This document shows positions 1 through 10,824 of a stretch of DNA of 64,000 nt, piece by piece. The DNA is taken from contig JBAMJV010003995.1 of assembly GCA_037951105.1 (NCBI GenBank), positions 1 to 64,000 of the forward strand, in the 5' to 3' direction. Made by a program: the position numbers and the translations under genes. Below the pieces are notes generated by a model. That model made no database searches. It was given only the letters and a program-made list of their open reading frames with translations, and was not told where the DNA came from. Origin of the DNA: Echinarachnius parma (taxonomy: Eukaryota > Echinodermata > Echinoidea > Clypeasteroida > Echinarachniidae). Numbering within the stretch: the first letter of the stretch is position 1; each line of letters begins with the position of its first letter.

Positions 1-230
1 TGTATCTGGGAAAGCGTGTTATGATTTGATCGACCAGACATTTTAAATACATTTTCACGAAGAAAACAACTAATTGACAAACTAATAAATCGCAACTTTT
101 GAAGTGTTGCTTGCAAAAGGGGGAAGTCCCTTTCAAACAGTATCTACCAGATGAAATAGTAAAACTACATGGATTGTCAAGATATGATTGATCAGAAAGT
201 ATGAATGATGCACGGTAACTTTCTTCACTT
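1..230. other. Non-coding, nothing recognised
   Basis: AT-rich sequence with no open frame, RNA gene or repeat that I can identify. Confidence 0.5.
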
Positions 231-234
231 TTAA

Positions 235-581
235 AGGGATTGTACAGTTTTGGTTGAGAGATGAACATCACAAATAAGTGTAATATTCAAAAAGCACATT
301 ATTAAAAGAGAAAATTTAACTTTTTGTCATCAAAATCGCTTCAGAACAATAAATCACATTCAACTTTTTTAATATAAAATGGATGAAACTTTGAGGTGTC
401 TGGAAAGCACCCTTTTTCATTAACAGCTGCTGTTTGTTTGAATGAAAACGGCCTTCTTAATAAGTAATTTTTGACAATATTTCTACTTTTCAAAAATGGT
501 TGAATTAGTACTTATTTTTCATCTAAACGTACTTGGTGTCAGTTACTACAAATTCAGTTTGACCAGAACTGTACTATCCCT
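235..581. mobile_element. TTAA-flanked MITE, family C copy 1
   Basis: A 347-bp non-coding element flanked on both sides by TTAA (231-234 and 582-585). Left terminus AGGGATTGTACAGTTTTGG; the right end reads back as AGGGATAGTACAGTTCTGG, so the imperfect inverted repeats span about 20 bp. Two further copies with the same ends lie at 39704-40227 and 44777-45331. TTAA duplication is typical of piggyBac elements, but the AGGG terminus differs from the usual CCC start, so the superfamily is open. No transposase is present. Confidence 0.85.
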
Positions 582-585
582 TTAA

Positions 586-1940
586 TCTTATAGGCTACCA
601 GTAAGCAGTTAAACCATTTTGCACCTGCAGATCTACTGATTGTTGCTATTTGCCACTAGAGATATTATTATTGTTTCCTTTCATTATCCAGTCAATCCCT
701 CTAGTTCTGCTTAGGAATTACAAAGGACTACTTGCTATTTCAGTTATAGTATAACCGGTCACAGGCAATACAATGTCTTGTATGATCCAGGATGAATTTT
801 AGCTGATGACCGACTATACTATGACTGAATTTCTAGGGGCCCATTGTCCTAATACATGCAAGCAGAACTCAAGTGATTGACTGGATAATGAGAGGAAACA
901 ATAAGAATATATCTGGTGGCGAATAGCAACAATAAATGACTGCAGGTGCAGGTAGTCTTTGTCTTTTTAGGCCAGGCTCAAGTTGAGCCACTGATGAGAA
1001 TTGGGGCCTGTGTCCAACTTGTACGGGTGCATGGGGAATTTTTTTTTGGCAGATGTGGAAAATCTGTCCAATTTATTATATCTATTCCGTCATATCCAAT
1101 GTAATAATCTTGTCTTATGTTAATACAGAAACTGAATATTATATTGATATTGAATATTTATAATACTATATTTTGGGGTACAAAGTGTGATGTTGCTCCA
1201 TCAAATGTCCTTCAGATATCGGGGATGTACGAACGGACGGACAATCCAGGGGGAAATGAAATATTGAACCATAAAAATACATTCTTAACCAAAAATAAAT
1301 ATCTAATCCTCAAAAATATACAAAATAATGATGGAAATAGTTTTGGTAACAAGACTAAGTACATTTGAATATAAATAAGCTGGGTGTGCCATAATAAAAA
1401 CTCTCTGACAATGACCAACAATACAGGCTTTTAACAACTAAACATAACATAATACTTGAACAGTGTCTAAATATGGGTACCACATAAAAACAAAATACAA
1501 GAAATTTCTTGCAACCAAAAATAATAAATGGATCTCAAAGTATAGCCAGTATCTACAAGTACATACATGTAAATATTTTTTAATAGAAATATGCAAGTCA
1601 TAAATCCCATTTACAGATTGTGGGTTGTCATAATGCCTGCGTCACTTATCCAGTGGTCTCCGGCCGAATTTGTCACATATTGGATGGGGCTTGGGAGAAA
1701 ACTATGAACATCATTGATCAGAAGTCCAGCGCCCGTCAGTAAACAAAAGCAGTTGGGCAAACATTAATTGCTGAATTGGGAGCAGGGTTTGGTGCCCTGC
1801 GACCCCTAAATGCGGTGGACCCCGCAGTGATCGAGCAGACATCGGTCGTATTCCTGGCGAAAATGCCCTTTTGAGCTCGAACAGAAGTCAGACGGGCTCT
1901 AGCTGTTTTGGATATATGTGATGGCCCCTTAAATGAAAAA
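586..1940. repeat. Segmental duplication R1, copy a
   Basis: About 1.36 kb that recurs with moderate divergence at about 9316-10665. Shared landmarks include the foldback arms around 650-960, the GTTAATACAGAAACTGAATA stretch near 1119 (again near 9868) and the GGTCTCCGGCCGAATTTGT stretch near 1653 (again near 10386). Both copies begin right after the right end of a family C element (CCCTTTAATCTTATAGG). No convincing coding frame; open frames inside are short and not conserved between copies. Confidence 0.8.
588..1011. mobile_element. Foldback element E, copy 1 (left arm shortened)
   Basis: Two arms of about 200 bp are inverted copies of each other around a centre near 770. For example GATATTATTATTGTTTCCTT on the left is answered by AAGGAAAC-type sequence near 890-905. 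The left arm lacks about 50 bp that are present in the copy at 9333-9759, so the outer terminus is missing here. Non-coding. Confidence 0.7.
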
Positions 1941-2527
1941 TGCTAAGCCAAGCCAAGAATTCTTGACATTTTGTTGTTTTTGGGGGGCCATTTAGGAAAT
2001 ATGCTAATTTGACCCTAATCTTGCACCCTTTCTATCACTGGCAACATCGATATTGTTTTAAAGGACGTGGTAGAAATAGTTTTAGTGCGGGGGTGCATTG
2101 GATCCCCTACTTTCTACAGGACTAATAGCCATTATTACATTGATTGTGGATCGCATATGAAATGAACTTGTTTCTATCAATAAATATATGTTATCTCTAT
2201 GCTGTAACTAAATGTGGGAATACAATCTAGAAAGAATAGTAAGAGGGGAACTTTGACCATCGCGTGATTTGTGAATATCTTATCTTTCTTGAAAGTTTGA
2301 CTATTTTGGTCATCAACATTATTTAATCTAATTCCCTTTCAAGGTGGGTTTATTTGACTTGATAACATGATAACATTTTTTCCAACTATTCCAGAATGTA
2401 TTTAATGATAATTTGGAACAATATTTGGAGGGGGGTCATATAAAGTGGCTCAAAATCAAACTGATAATACATGAAAACAATAAATAAACAAATTTAAACA
2501 ATTATAAAATATAACAATATTACAAAA
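1941..2527. other. Non-coding with dispersed repeat remnants
   Basis: No gene seen. The stretch from about 2140 to 2340 (TGATTGTGGATCG.ATATGAA and the following sequence) recurs in diverged form around 6282-6330, so it is an old dispersed repeat. Confidence 0.45.
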
Positions 2528-2684
<157 letters not shown>

Positions 2685-2689
2685 ATAAA

Positions 2690-3120
2690 GTGAGCTTTTC
2701 CAACTGTACATTCGATTACATAATCGGTGCTCAAAGCGTGTTTTGTGTGCGTGGGGTGGGGGGTTGTTTTACTGCTGATTAGCGCTAATATGAAACAAAT
2801 AAATGAACTTTGCTAATATAAATGTGATGCAATCTCTCTATCGTTGGTATCAGCGAGCGAAACGTGTATTGTTATTAATAATGTGTAGATTTGCATTATC
2901 TAAATACATGTACTAATATGTCCCTCTTGTCAAGTAGCGCGGGTTGATACAATTTGAGTGTTATCATTGTGTTTTTATTAAAGTAATCATATTAAATTAA
3001 CAACGGATGTGGGTGTGATTAGCAGTGGTTCATAACAAAAGTAAACAGGTACATACAAATAAATCAGGAGCCTTAAATATCGAATACTGAGTTGTTAAAG
3101 TAGTCATTAATACAAATTAA
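2690..3120. other. Non-coding, diverged dispersed repeat
   Basis: No gene. A segment around 2800-2870 (GAACTTTGCTAATATAAATG and onward) resembles 6950-7020, another diverged copy of an unnamed repeat. Confidence 0.4.
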
Positions 3121-3123
3121 TAC

Positions 3124-3583
3124 GTGCGGTTTACGGGTACACCATGTGAGATGGGTGGATTGGTAAGTCCTGAAAAGGACTATGGTAGTCCTAGAAAGGA
3201 CTGTTGGTGTAGTTCTGAAAAGAACTGTGGTATTCTTTCTAGGAGAGTTCTAAAAAGAACTGTTTGTAGTCCTAGAAAGGACTGTTGGTAGTCCTATAAA
3301 GGACTGTTGGGATAGTCCTGAAAAAGACTGTTGGTATTCTTTCTTGGAGAGTCCTAAAAAGGACAATTGGTAGTCCTAGAAAGGACTGTTGTTAGTCCTA
3401 GAAAGGACTGTTGGGATAGTCCTGAAAAGGACTGTTGGTATTCTTTCTAGGAGAGTCCTAAAAAGGACAATTGGTAGTCCTAGAAAGGACTGTTGATAGT
3501 CCTAGAAAGGACTGTGGTATTGCGAGGAGAGGGTGGATGGTAGGAGGGACTCGACGTTTCGAATAGGTTGACTATCCGTCGTC
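3124..3583 (-). mobile_element. Penelope-like 3' end H1 with tandem palindromes
   Basis: Starts with GTGCGGTTTACGGGTACACC and holds more than ten AGTCCT....AGGACT palindromes (16-bp cores such as AGTCCTAGAAAGGACT) spaced by 5-25 bp, then GACTCGACGTTTCGAATAGG. The whole block recurs at 8814-9252. The GAAACGTCGAGTCC sequence on the minus strand is, from family knowledge, typical of Penelope-like elements. Assignment to that order is an inference from this motif; no RT or GIY-YIG domain is present here. Confidence 0.6.
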
Positions 3584-3589
3584 AGGAGT
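3549..3589 (-). ncRNA. Hammerhead-ribozyme-like motif (candidate)
   Basis: Read on the minus strand from 3589: ACTC, then CTGACGA (fits CUGANGA), one extra C, a stem GGATAG with loop TCAAC and partner CTATTC (six pairs, one G-U), then GAAAC, GTC, and GAGT, which pairs with the opening ACTC. This is the order of a type I hammerhead with a minimal stem III. Penelope-like elements are known to carry such ribozymes. The extra C after CUGACGA departs from the consensus, so activity is uncertain. Confidence 0.45.
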
Positions 3590-3646
3590 GGGGATCTGTT
3601 GGCGTGCGCGGCTATAAGGGTAGGGATTGCGGACGCGGGTGACGTG

Positions 3647-4027
3647 CTATCGATTGGGAGCGCTATCGGCGACGCGTTGTGTGTGCTGCCGACGCTGGCG
3701 GCGCTGTAGTCTCTCGGCTCGCTGGGTGCGGACGTGGGTGACGCAAGGCTGCTCTGCGGCTGGCGGCGGTTGATACTCGGCTGGCTGGCTGGCTGGCTGT
3801 TGACGCTGGCGGCGCTGTAATCTCTCGGCTCGCTGGTCGCGGACGTGGGTGACGCAAGGCTGCTCTGCGCGTGGTGGCGGTTGAAGTTCGACTGGCTGGC
3901 TGGCTGGCTGTTGACGTTGGCGGCGCTGTAATCTCTCGGCCCGCTGGTCGCGGATGCGGGTAACGCTAGTCTGTTCTGCGGGTAGCGGCGGGTGGTGTGC
4001 GGTTGGCTGGCTGGCTGGCTGTTGCAT
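3647..4027 (-). repeat. 123-bp minisatellite with open reading frame
   Basis: Three tandem units of about 123 bp at roughly 3690-4030. Because 123 is a multiple of three, the minus strand stays open for 126 codons of a 41-residue repeat rich in Gln, Arg, Pro and Ala (QPASQP... and QRAERLQRRQR in each unit). It lies directly upstream (minus sense) of the Penelope-like 3' end H1, so it may be the 3' part of that element's coding or untranslated region. I do not recognise a protein family and would not call it a host gene. GC content is well above the surroundings. Confidence 0.6.
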
Positions 4028-4029
4028 TG

Positions 4030-4530
4030 CGGTGTGCTGGTTGCGGATTTGAGTGGTGCTAGGCTGCTCGGTTTCCTCTGTGGGTGGCGGTGGGTGATGT
4101 GTGGCTGGTTGTGTAGGCTGTGTCGGCGGTCTATTTGTGTCCTTGTTGTGTCCTTGTTGTTGGCGGTCTATTTGTGTCCTTGTTATGGCTAATTATGAAA
4201 ACAAGCAAATAGATATATTAAAACAATAGGGCTGTAAATCAAGAAATGACAGTGCTTTGGTAAAAATCAATAATCGTTCCTATAGGACCGGGCCGGATTT
4301 GAAGCAACTCATCTGTCGCAGTCAGGATTACTTCATAACGGCCATGCGTCAATTTATTGGGAATATAAGCATTTTGTGATGTGATTCTTTTCGGACCGGG
4401 CTGGGTTCAACGCCACTTCTCTCAAAGGCTTAAATCATGCTCTGGAACAAAATTAATAAAGCCCACCCCCTTGCCCCACCCCCCCCCCCCCCCCCAACAA
4501 AAAACAAACAATTACAAGCAAATACAAACA

Positions 4531-4561
<31 letters not shown>

Positions 4562-4723
4562 GTAGTGGATACAAATTAAACAAATTAATTAATACAAAAT
4601 AATAATATTAATAATAAAACAAATACAAAAAAAAAAAAAACGAATAAACAAAACAAAACAAAACCAAAAGGAGGAATAACAATTACATACTTACAATAAT
4701 ATTTACATGTGTTTGAACATTTA
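4030..4723. other. Non-coding: GTCC-rich, poly(C) and (AAT)n
   Basis: Holds short tandem TGTCCTTGTTG-type repeats (4130-4190), an oligo(C) run near 4480-4494 and an ATA repeat near 4530-4560. GGACCGGGC..GG motifs near 4284 and 4394 recur near 7320 and 7770, marking an old dispersed repeat. No gene. Confidence 0.6.
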
Positions 4724-4729
4724 CTATAT

Positions 4730-5308
4730 GTTTTCCCGGCCAATTTCCCACATTACGCGCCCAAATTCGTTTTATGTGCATTCAATTTCGTCAAATTGCC
4801 GTGGAGAAGTCGCTTTGGTCATTCAAATTCATATTCCGAGCATGCATATTCGTATATGGGCACCCAAATTTCAAATCGCACACTTCAAATTCGCAAATGG
4901 GCATTCGATTTCATCATTTGGCGCTATTTTCAACAAATGGGCATTCAATTTAATACGGCAAGCTTGACAATCGTTCGTTTGTGCATTCAATTTCGTCAAT
5001 GGGTGATTTTCATACATGCTCATTCAATTTAAGTTACACAAAAAAACATCATTACGTATTCATAAATAAACATCCATACGTATTCACAAATAAACATACT
5101 GTATATACATTTATTTATACACCACATACATAGTTACGCACATAATATATAGGCGTACCTAGGGGGAGGGTTGGGGGTTCAACCCACCGGTCTCGACTGT
5201 CATTATCGCTGGTCTCGGGCCTCGAAAAGTGCGCATAGCACTGGTCTAGGCCTTTAAAAATGTCGAAAATTACCGGCCTCGGCTTTGAAAATTTCCTACG
5301 ACTACCCC

Positions 5309-5339
<31 letters not shown>

Positions 5340-6204
5340 ACAACCCCCTCACAGGTTTCTCAAGCACTGGGTCTTGGTCTCGACCTCGAAAATTGTGGAC
5401 CGGACCTGGTCTCGGTCTTGAAAATTTCGTAAATTCGCGGTGTCAACTTCGGAAATCTTCTACGACTACCACCACCCCCGCTGACAGAATTTTTTTCTGA
5501 AGAAATAACCCCCCCCCCCCTTTGAACAAATCCTGGGTTCGTTACTGGTTACGCTCACATAAACACACGCACACACATTCACCTTTTATCTTATATAGTC
5601 TCAACCATTATTTCATCAGGCTATATTTTTCATTTTTTAGATGTACTTTTCAACATCGAATCTTTACTTTTCGTTATTCCTCGGTCAAATTTGTTTAGAT
5701 CTGTTTGATGTTCAATTATGTAATCTGTATTTTCTTATTTTTACATTCACTCGTTCATCATCTTGTCTTAACTTTATCATCATGCGAGTTCACAATGTAA
5801 TTTCATCACATGATGTTATTTGTCATGTGATCGTTATTGTATCATACTTTTTGTTCACCATTTTGTATTTTTATTTCCATCATGCTTTCTATATCATACA
5901 TGTACCACGATGTTAAATAACATGTCCACTGCACATTTTTAATTTGAATGCCAATGTAATGAACTTGTTTGCCTATGCGCGAATTCGAAAGACCGAAATG
6001 ACACCCGAGACTGCTAGAGATGAAATTGAATGCCCATTGACGAAAATCAGTGAGCGCAAGTGTGAAATTGGTCGCTCTCTTACTCAATATGAATGACCAA
6101 AAACGATTTTGAATGACGATATGTCGATCCAAGCGTGGATTAGACGAAATTGAATGCTGCTTATATGAAATTGCATGAGAAAATAGCGAAATTGACCGGG
6201 AAAC
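4730..6204. mobile_element. 1.48-kb TIR element F with subterminal repeats
   Basis: Ends GTTTTCCCGGCCAATTTC (4730) and, read back from 6204, GTTTCCCGGTCAATTTCGC. Flanked by a 6-bp direct repeat CTATAT (4724-4729 and 6205-6210). Each terminal 300 bp carries many copies of a short word, CATTCAATTTCGTC on the left and its inverse GACGAAATTGAATG on the right, a layout like transposase-binding arrays. The centre (5160-5540) is low-complexity sequence with oligo(C), (CA)n and repeated CTCGAAAATT. No transposase seen, so it is non-autonomous; superfamily unknown. Confidence 0.75.
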
Positions 6205-6210
6205 CTATAT

Positions 6211-8500
6211 TAATATTATACTATAGTTTATCAAACAGTTATCTAATTGAGATGATTAAATTTCACTCCTGTATCTTAACTGATTGTGGATCGAATATGA
6301 AGTGGAATTGGATAATATAATGCTGTGTCTATATCGTCGGCATAAAATTCAGAAACCATTGCGTGGTGAGTGAAAGTCTTTTGTTTTTCTTTAATATATT
6401 AGTCACGGTAATCGAAATAACTTGATCATTTTCACTTTGAAGGTACATTATTTCGAGATAATGGGAATGTTCAATTTTGTCAGTGTGCAATCAATTACGA
6501 TATGGACTATTTAAAAAGGGATGTGGAAATCACCGAACATGCACAATGCAGACACTTTTAACATTAAACGAAATTATTTATAAGCCGGTTTTAAGGCTAC
6601 AATTGTGTGACAATTAAGTTGTTTGGTCAGCGAATTTCCTAAATATCTGCATTCGACCTCCCCCCTCATTCGATGAGGTTATCGGGTCTAGTGGACATAG
6701 CTCCATTATTCAATCAGCCCGGGTTCGAACCAGTCCCAGACATATTGATTGAACGCGTCTGTAAAACCAAATAACCAATCTAATTCATCTTCCCCATAAG
6801 GAAAAGAAAAGAACTAAACAAATGCAATAAGTAACTAGTGGTCCATGTCATGTGCGAATGAATTGAATCGTGAGTTAAATACGTTTGTTTTTTAATTTCG
6901 TTCAACCAACTAGTACTATTATTTAGCTTTGAACTATAGTCATTGAACATAAATTGAATTTTGCTATTATAAATTTGATTCAATCTTTATATCGTTAGCG
7001 TGAGTAGGTGAACAGGTTTGTCTCTTTCTGTTATAAGTGTGTAAACAGTCGAATCATGAATATCGCGTGATTTATTTTCCCTTCATCAATTCTAATATAT
7101 AATCTCAATTGTTGTTAGAGGGTGCGTAAAAGCGAAGTCAGGTAACAATACATAACAATGTATGCTGTAAATATCAATGTTGATTGTTGAGGTCGTCATA
7201 AATAAAAATTGTTATGCCTGTATCATAACAAATATATAGATGTATATCTACGGCGGCGTAAAGCAAATATTAAAGTTATAAAAGACACACTAATGGACAA
7301 ATCTATTATCATTTTATAGGATCGGCCCAGTTTTGGAGCCACTCTTCGATCTCGTTACATTCCATATTTGATTTGTATAATGATCGGCGAACTTTGATAT
7401 TGCTATGCAAGGTACGAGAAATAAAAGCATACTGTCGCGGGATTTGTGATTATGCGTTTTCTCGAAAGTATGATAATCAAAGCCATTCAACAAATCAATA
7501 TAATTCATTTTTTAAGGAAAGTTAAATGGTTAATATTAATTGGAGATATTTGATTGGTAGAAATTATGTGTTTGTTGCCGATATATTGATGTGTGCATTT
7601 TGAATTTAGTGAGCTTGATGAGTGGGGCGTTGTTCGTATATTTGTTTAAAAGGGGTGTAAACAGTCAACTTCATAGATAAATAATAAAGAAGAAATGGAG
7701 ATCGCTATAATTGCAAATATTGAATATTTTTACGATCACCATTATCAAACTTAATCGTGGATTTATAGGAACGGGCCGTGTTTGAAGCCACTTCTCTGAT
7801 GAAATCTAGATCAGCCACCCCCATGCCCTATCACCTCTCATTAAACAACTTCAGTCTCTAAACGTAACACACAAGGGATGATTCTAGAGCAAGGATAAAC
7901 AAAATTTGTATCATCATCATGTAATTACAAATGACCGCCTCAAAATAATTGTTTCGTCGATTAAATCTAAACGTGTTCAGTCTTAAGTGGAACAAGCACT
8001 TTCGAGCTAGGGATACAGCACCAAGAGCGAAGGAAAAAATAAAAAATAAAGAACCAATATGTCATGGGATTAGGAACCCCTCCCCTTCCAGCTTGCACCT
8101 CCAACTACAACAATGACCTCCGAAGTATCACCCCTAGTTCATTCTCAGGCTAACGCCCTGCCTTATTATCACGCCACTGGGGTCAAGACCTCACAGGCAT
8201 GCCCTAAGCAGTAATATTATGAGAAACCAGAACTATCATAAAATGAAAGCTCAATAAAAAGGTTGAAAATTAGGTGCATTTTCGATTTATTATCATCTGT
8301 ATTTAACATCTTCACATCCACCATTAGTGTCATGTTACATATAATTTGCACATTAGCTTAATTACAAATCAGCTAAACAAGCCGACATATTGATTCGTCA
8401 TTCTACTTAATGTCAGTTTTTATGGATTTACTTGTTGATTATTGTCCATTACACCTTAACTTCACACACTAGAGTGTATTATAATATAACATTACGTTAT
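6211..8500. other. Non-coding; old dispersed repeats
   Basis: No gene found in 2.3 kb. Diverged copies of motifs also seen near 2140, 2800, 4284 and 4394 occur here (6282, 6950, 7320, 7770). A box-B-like GGGTTCGAACC lies at about 6720 but without a foldable tRNA. Confidence 0.5.
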
Positions 8501-8509
8501 GTATGTATA

Positions 8510-8747
8510 CAGTGGAACCTCGTTATAACCATGAGCTTGGGATCATGAAAAATGCCTGCAGTATGTATTGAGGTATTTTACATAGATTTAAGAGTGGAAC
8601 CTTGTAATAACAAGAAGTTTTGGATCATTAAAATTATCTTGTTAGTTGTTATATCAAGGTACAAAAGAAAAATGGTAATTTTAAGAGCTTGTACCATTAA
8701 AATGCCCACCTTATTATATCAGAGCTCATTTTAACGTAGTTCCACTG
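8510..8747. mobile_element. Pogo-like MITE 1
   Basis: A 238-bp element flanked by TA (8508-8509, 8748-8749). Terminus CAGTGGAACCTCGTTATAAC; the right end reads back as CAGTGGAACTACGTTAAAA. CAGT..ACCT ends with TA duplication fit the pogo/Tigger branch of Tc1/mariner. Internal inverted words (AACAAGAAGTTTTGGATCAT, TTGTTATATCAAGG) continue the fold. Non-coding. Confidence 0.8.
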
Positions 8748-8813
8748 TACAACATTATCAAGATTCTTTTTGTCCAATTTGCTTTCCTTCAAGACAAAGT
8801 CAATGTATAATAT

Positions 8814-9252
8814 GTGCGGTTTACGGGTACACCATGTGAGATGGGTGGATTGGTAAGTCCTGAAAAGGACTATGGTAGTCCTAGAAAGGACTGTTAGTGT
8901 AGTTCTGAAAAGAACTGTTGGTATTCTTTCTAGGAGAGTTCTAAAAAGAACTGTTTGTAGTCCTAGAAAGGACTGTTAGTAGTCCTATAAAGGACTGTTG
9001 GGATAGTCCTGAAAAAGACTGTTGGTATTCTTTCTAGGAGAGTCCTAAAAAGAACAATTGGTAGTCCTAGAGAGGACTGTTGTTAGTCCTAGAAAGGACT
9101 GTTGGGATAGTCCTGAAAAGGACTGTTGGTATTCTTTCTAAGAGAGTCCTAAAAAGGATAATTGGTAGTCCTAGAAAGGACTGTGGTATTGCGAGGAGAG
9201 GGTGGATGGTAGGAGGGACTCGACGTTTCGAATAGGTTGACTATCCGTCGTC
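8814..9252 (-). mobile_element. Penelope-like 3' end H2 with tandem palindromes
   Basis: Second copy of the 3124-3583 block, with the same start, palindrome array and GACTCGACGTTTCGAATAGG end. It has one palindrome unit fewer near the end than H1. The homology stops at GTCGTC (9252), within the hammerhead-like core, where an inverted copy begins. Confidence 0.65.
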
Positions 9253-9316
9253 CTCCTCGCAATACCACAGTCCTTTCTAGGACTATCAACAGTCCTTTCT
9301 AGGACTACCAATTGTA
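9253..9316. repeat. Inverted snap-back arm joined to H2
   Basis: CTCCTCGCAATACCACAGTC and the following sequence is the reverse complement of the end of the palindrome array, so 9160-9316 can fold into one long hairpin. It ends in CAATTGTACTATCCCTTTAA, the right end of a family C element, and then enters the R1 duplication. Confidence 0.75.
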
Positions 9317-10665
9317 CTATCCCTTTAATCTTATAGGCCCAAATTCTCATCAGTGGCTCAACTTGAGCCAAGCCTAAAAATACAAAGACTACCAGTAAGC
9401 AATTATACATTATTGCACCTGTAGAACTATTTATTGTTGCTATTTGCCACCAGAGATATTATAATTGTTTCCTTTCATTATATCCAGTCAATCCCTCTAG
9501 ATTGGAATTTACAAGGAGCTGCTTACTATTTCAGTAATAGTATAACCGGTCACCAGCAACACAATATCCTGGATGATCCAGGACGCCCATTGTCCTGATG
9601 CATAAAAGCAGAACTCAAGGGATTGACTGGATAATGAAAGGAAACAATAATGATATATCTTGTGGCAAATAGCAATAATCAATAGGCCTGCAGGTGCAGG
9701 TAGTCTTTGCCTTTTTAGGCTGGGTTCAAGTTAAGCCACTGATGAGAATTCTGGCCTATGTGTCCAACTCTTATGGGTGGGGAACCTTTCTTGGCACATG
9801 GGGAAAATCTGTCCAATTTATTAAATCTATTCAGGCATATCCAGTGTATTAATCTTGTCTTATGACTGTTAATACAGAAACTGAATATTATATTCATATT
9901 GAATATTTATAATACTATATTTTTTCGTACAAAGTGTGATGTTGCTCCAGATCAGGGATATACGAACGGACGGACAATCCAGGGGGAAATGGAAATTAAA
10001 GCATACAAAATACATTCTTAACCAAAAATAAAAATCTAATCCTCAAAAATATACAAAATAACGATGGAAATATTTTTGGTGACAAGACTAAGTACATGTA
10101 AATATACATCAGCTGCGGGTGCCATAATATACACTATCTGACAATGACCAACAATACAGGCATAACATAATACTTGAACAGTGTCTAAATATGGGTACCA
10201 CATAAAAAAAAAAAATACAAGAAATGTCTTGCAACCAAAAATAATAAATGAATCTCAAAGTATAGCCAGTATCTACATGTACGTACAGTATATGTAAATA
10301 GTGTTTTATTGAAATATGCAGGTCATAAAACCCATTCACAGTTTGTGGGTTGACATAATGCCTGCGTCACATATCCAACCGCAACGGTCTCCGGCCGAAT
10401 TTGTTAAATATTGGACAGAGCTCGGGAGAACCCTATGAACATCAGTGATCAGAAATCCGGAGCCCGTCAGTAAACAAAAGAAGTCGGGCAAAAATTGCTG
10501 AATTGGGAGCAGGTTTTGGTGCCCTACGACCCCTAAAACATGCGGTGGAGCCCGCAGTGATCGAGCAGACATCAACCGTATTCCTGTTGAAAATGCCTCT
10601 TTGAGCTCGCAGAGAAGACGGGCAGGCTTTGTTTTGGATATGTGACAGCCCCTTAAATGAAATAT
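9317..10665. repeat. Segmental duplication R1, copy b
   Basis: Homologous over its length to 586-1940 with substitutions and small indels. It contains the more complete copy of foldback element E. No conserved coding frame. Confidence 0.8.
9333..9759. mobile_element. Foldback element E, copy 2
   Basis: A 427-bp inverted-repeat element with arms of about 200 bp. Left end ATAGGCCCAAATTCTCATCA; the right end reads back as ATAGGCCAGAATTCTCATCA. Centre near 9545. This copy keeps both outer ends, unlike 588-1011. Non-coding. Confidence 0.8.
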
Positions 10666-10800
10666 ACAGTATAACCAAACCTTATTCTTTTCAACACTAA
10701 TACTGATGTAGACAAAACAAAAGTCAAAACTATAAAATATTCATAGGATACTTTTAGGGACGCTGTTTACACTTTGCTAATACATGAATAACTAGATGGA

Positions 10801-10824
10801 TTTTCGACTGCGCGCAGTCGAAAA
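10801..10824. repeat. Perfect 24-bp palindrome
   Basis: TTTTCGACTGCG followed by its exact reverse complement CGCAGTCGAAAA. It abuts the left end of the element at 10821-11556. Confidence 0.9.

Noticed and set aside
3160-3530. Regularly spaced short repeats resembling a CRISPR array
   Set aside because: The spacers are also repetitive, units are palindromic with variable spacing, and the DNA is eukaryotic.
6700-6770. tRNA gene or tRNA-derived SINE (GGGTTCGAACC)
   Set aside because: Only a box-B-like word; no acceptor or anticodon stems can be paired. Same for 13852.
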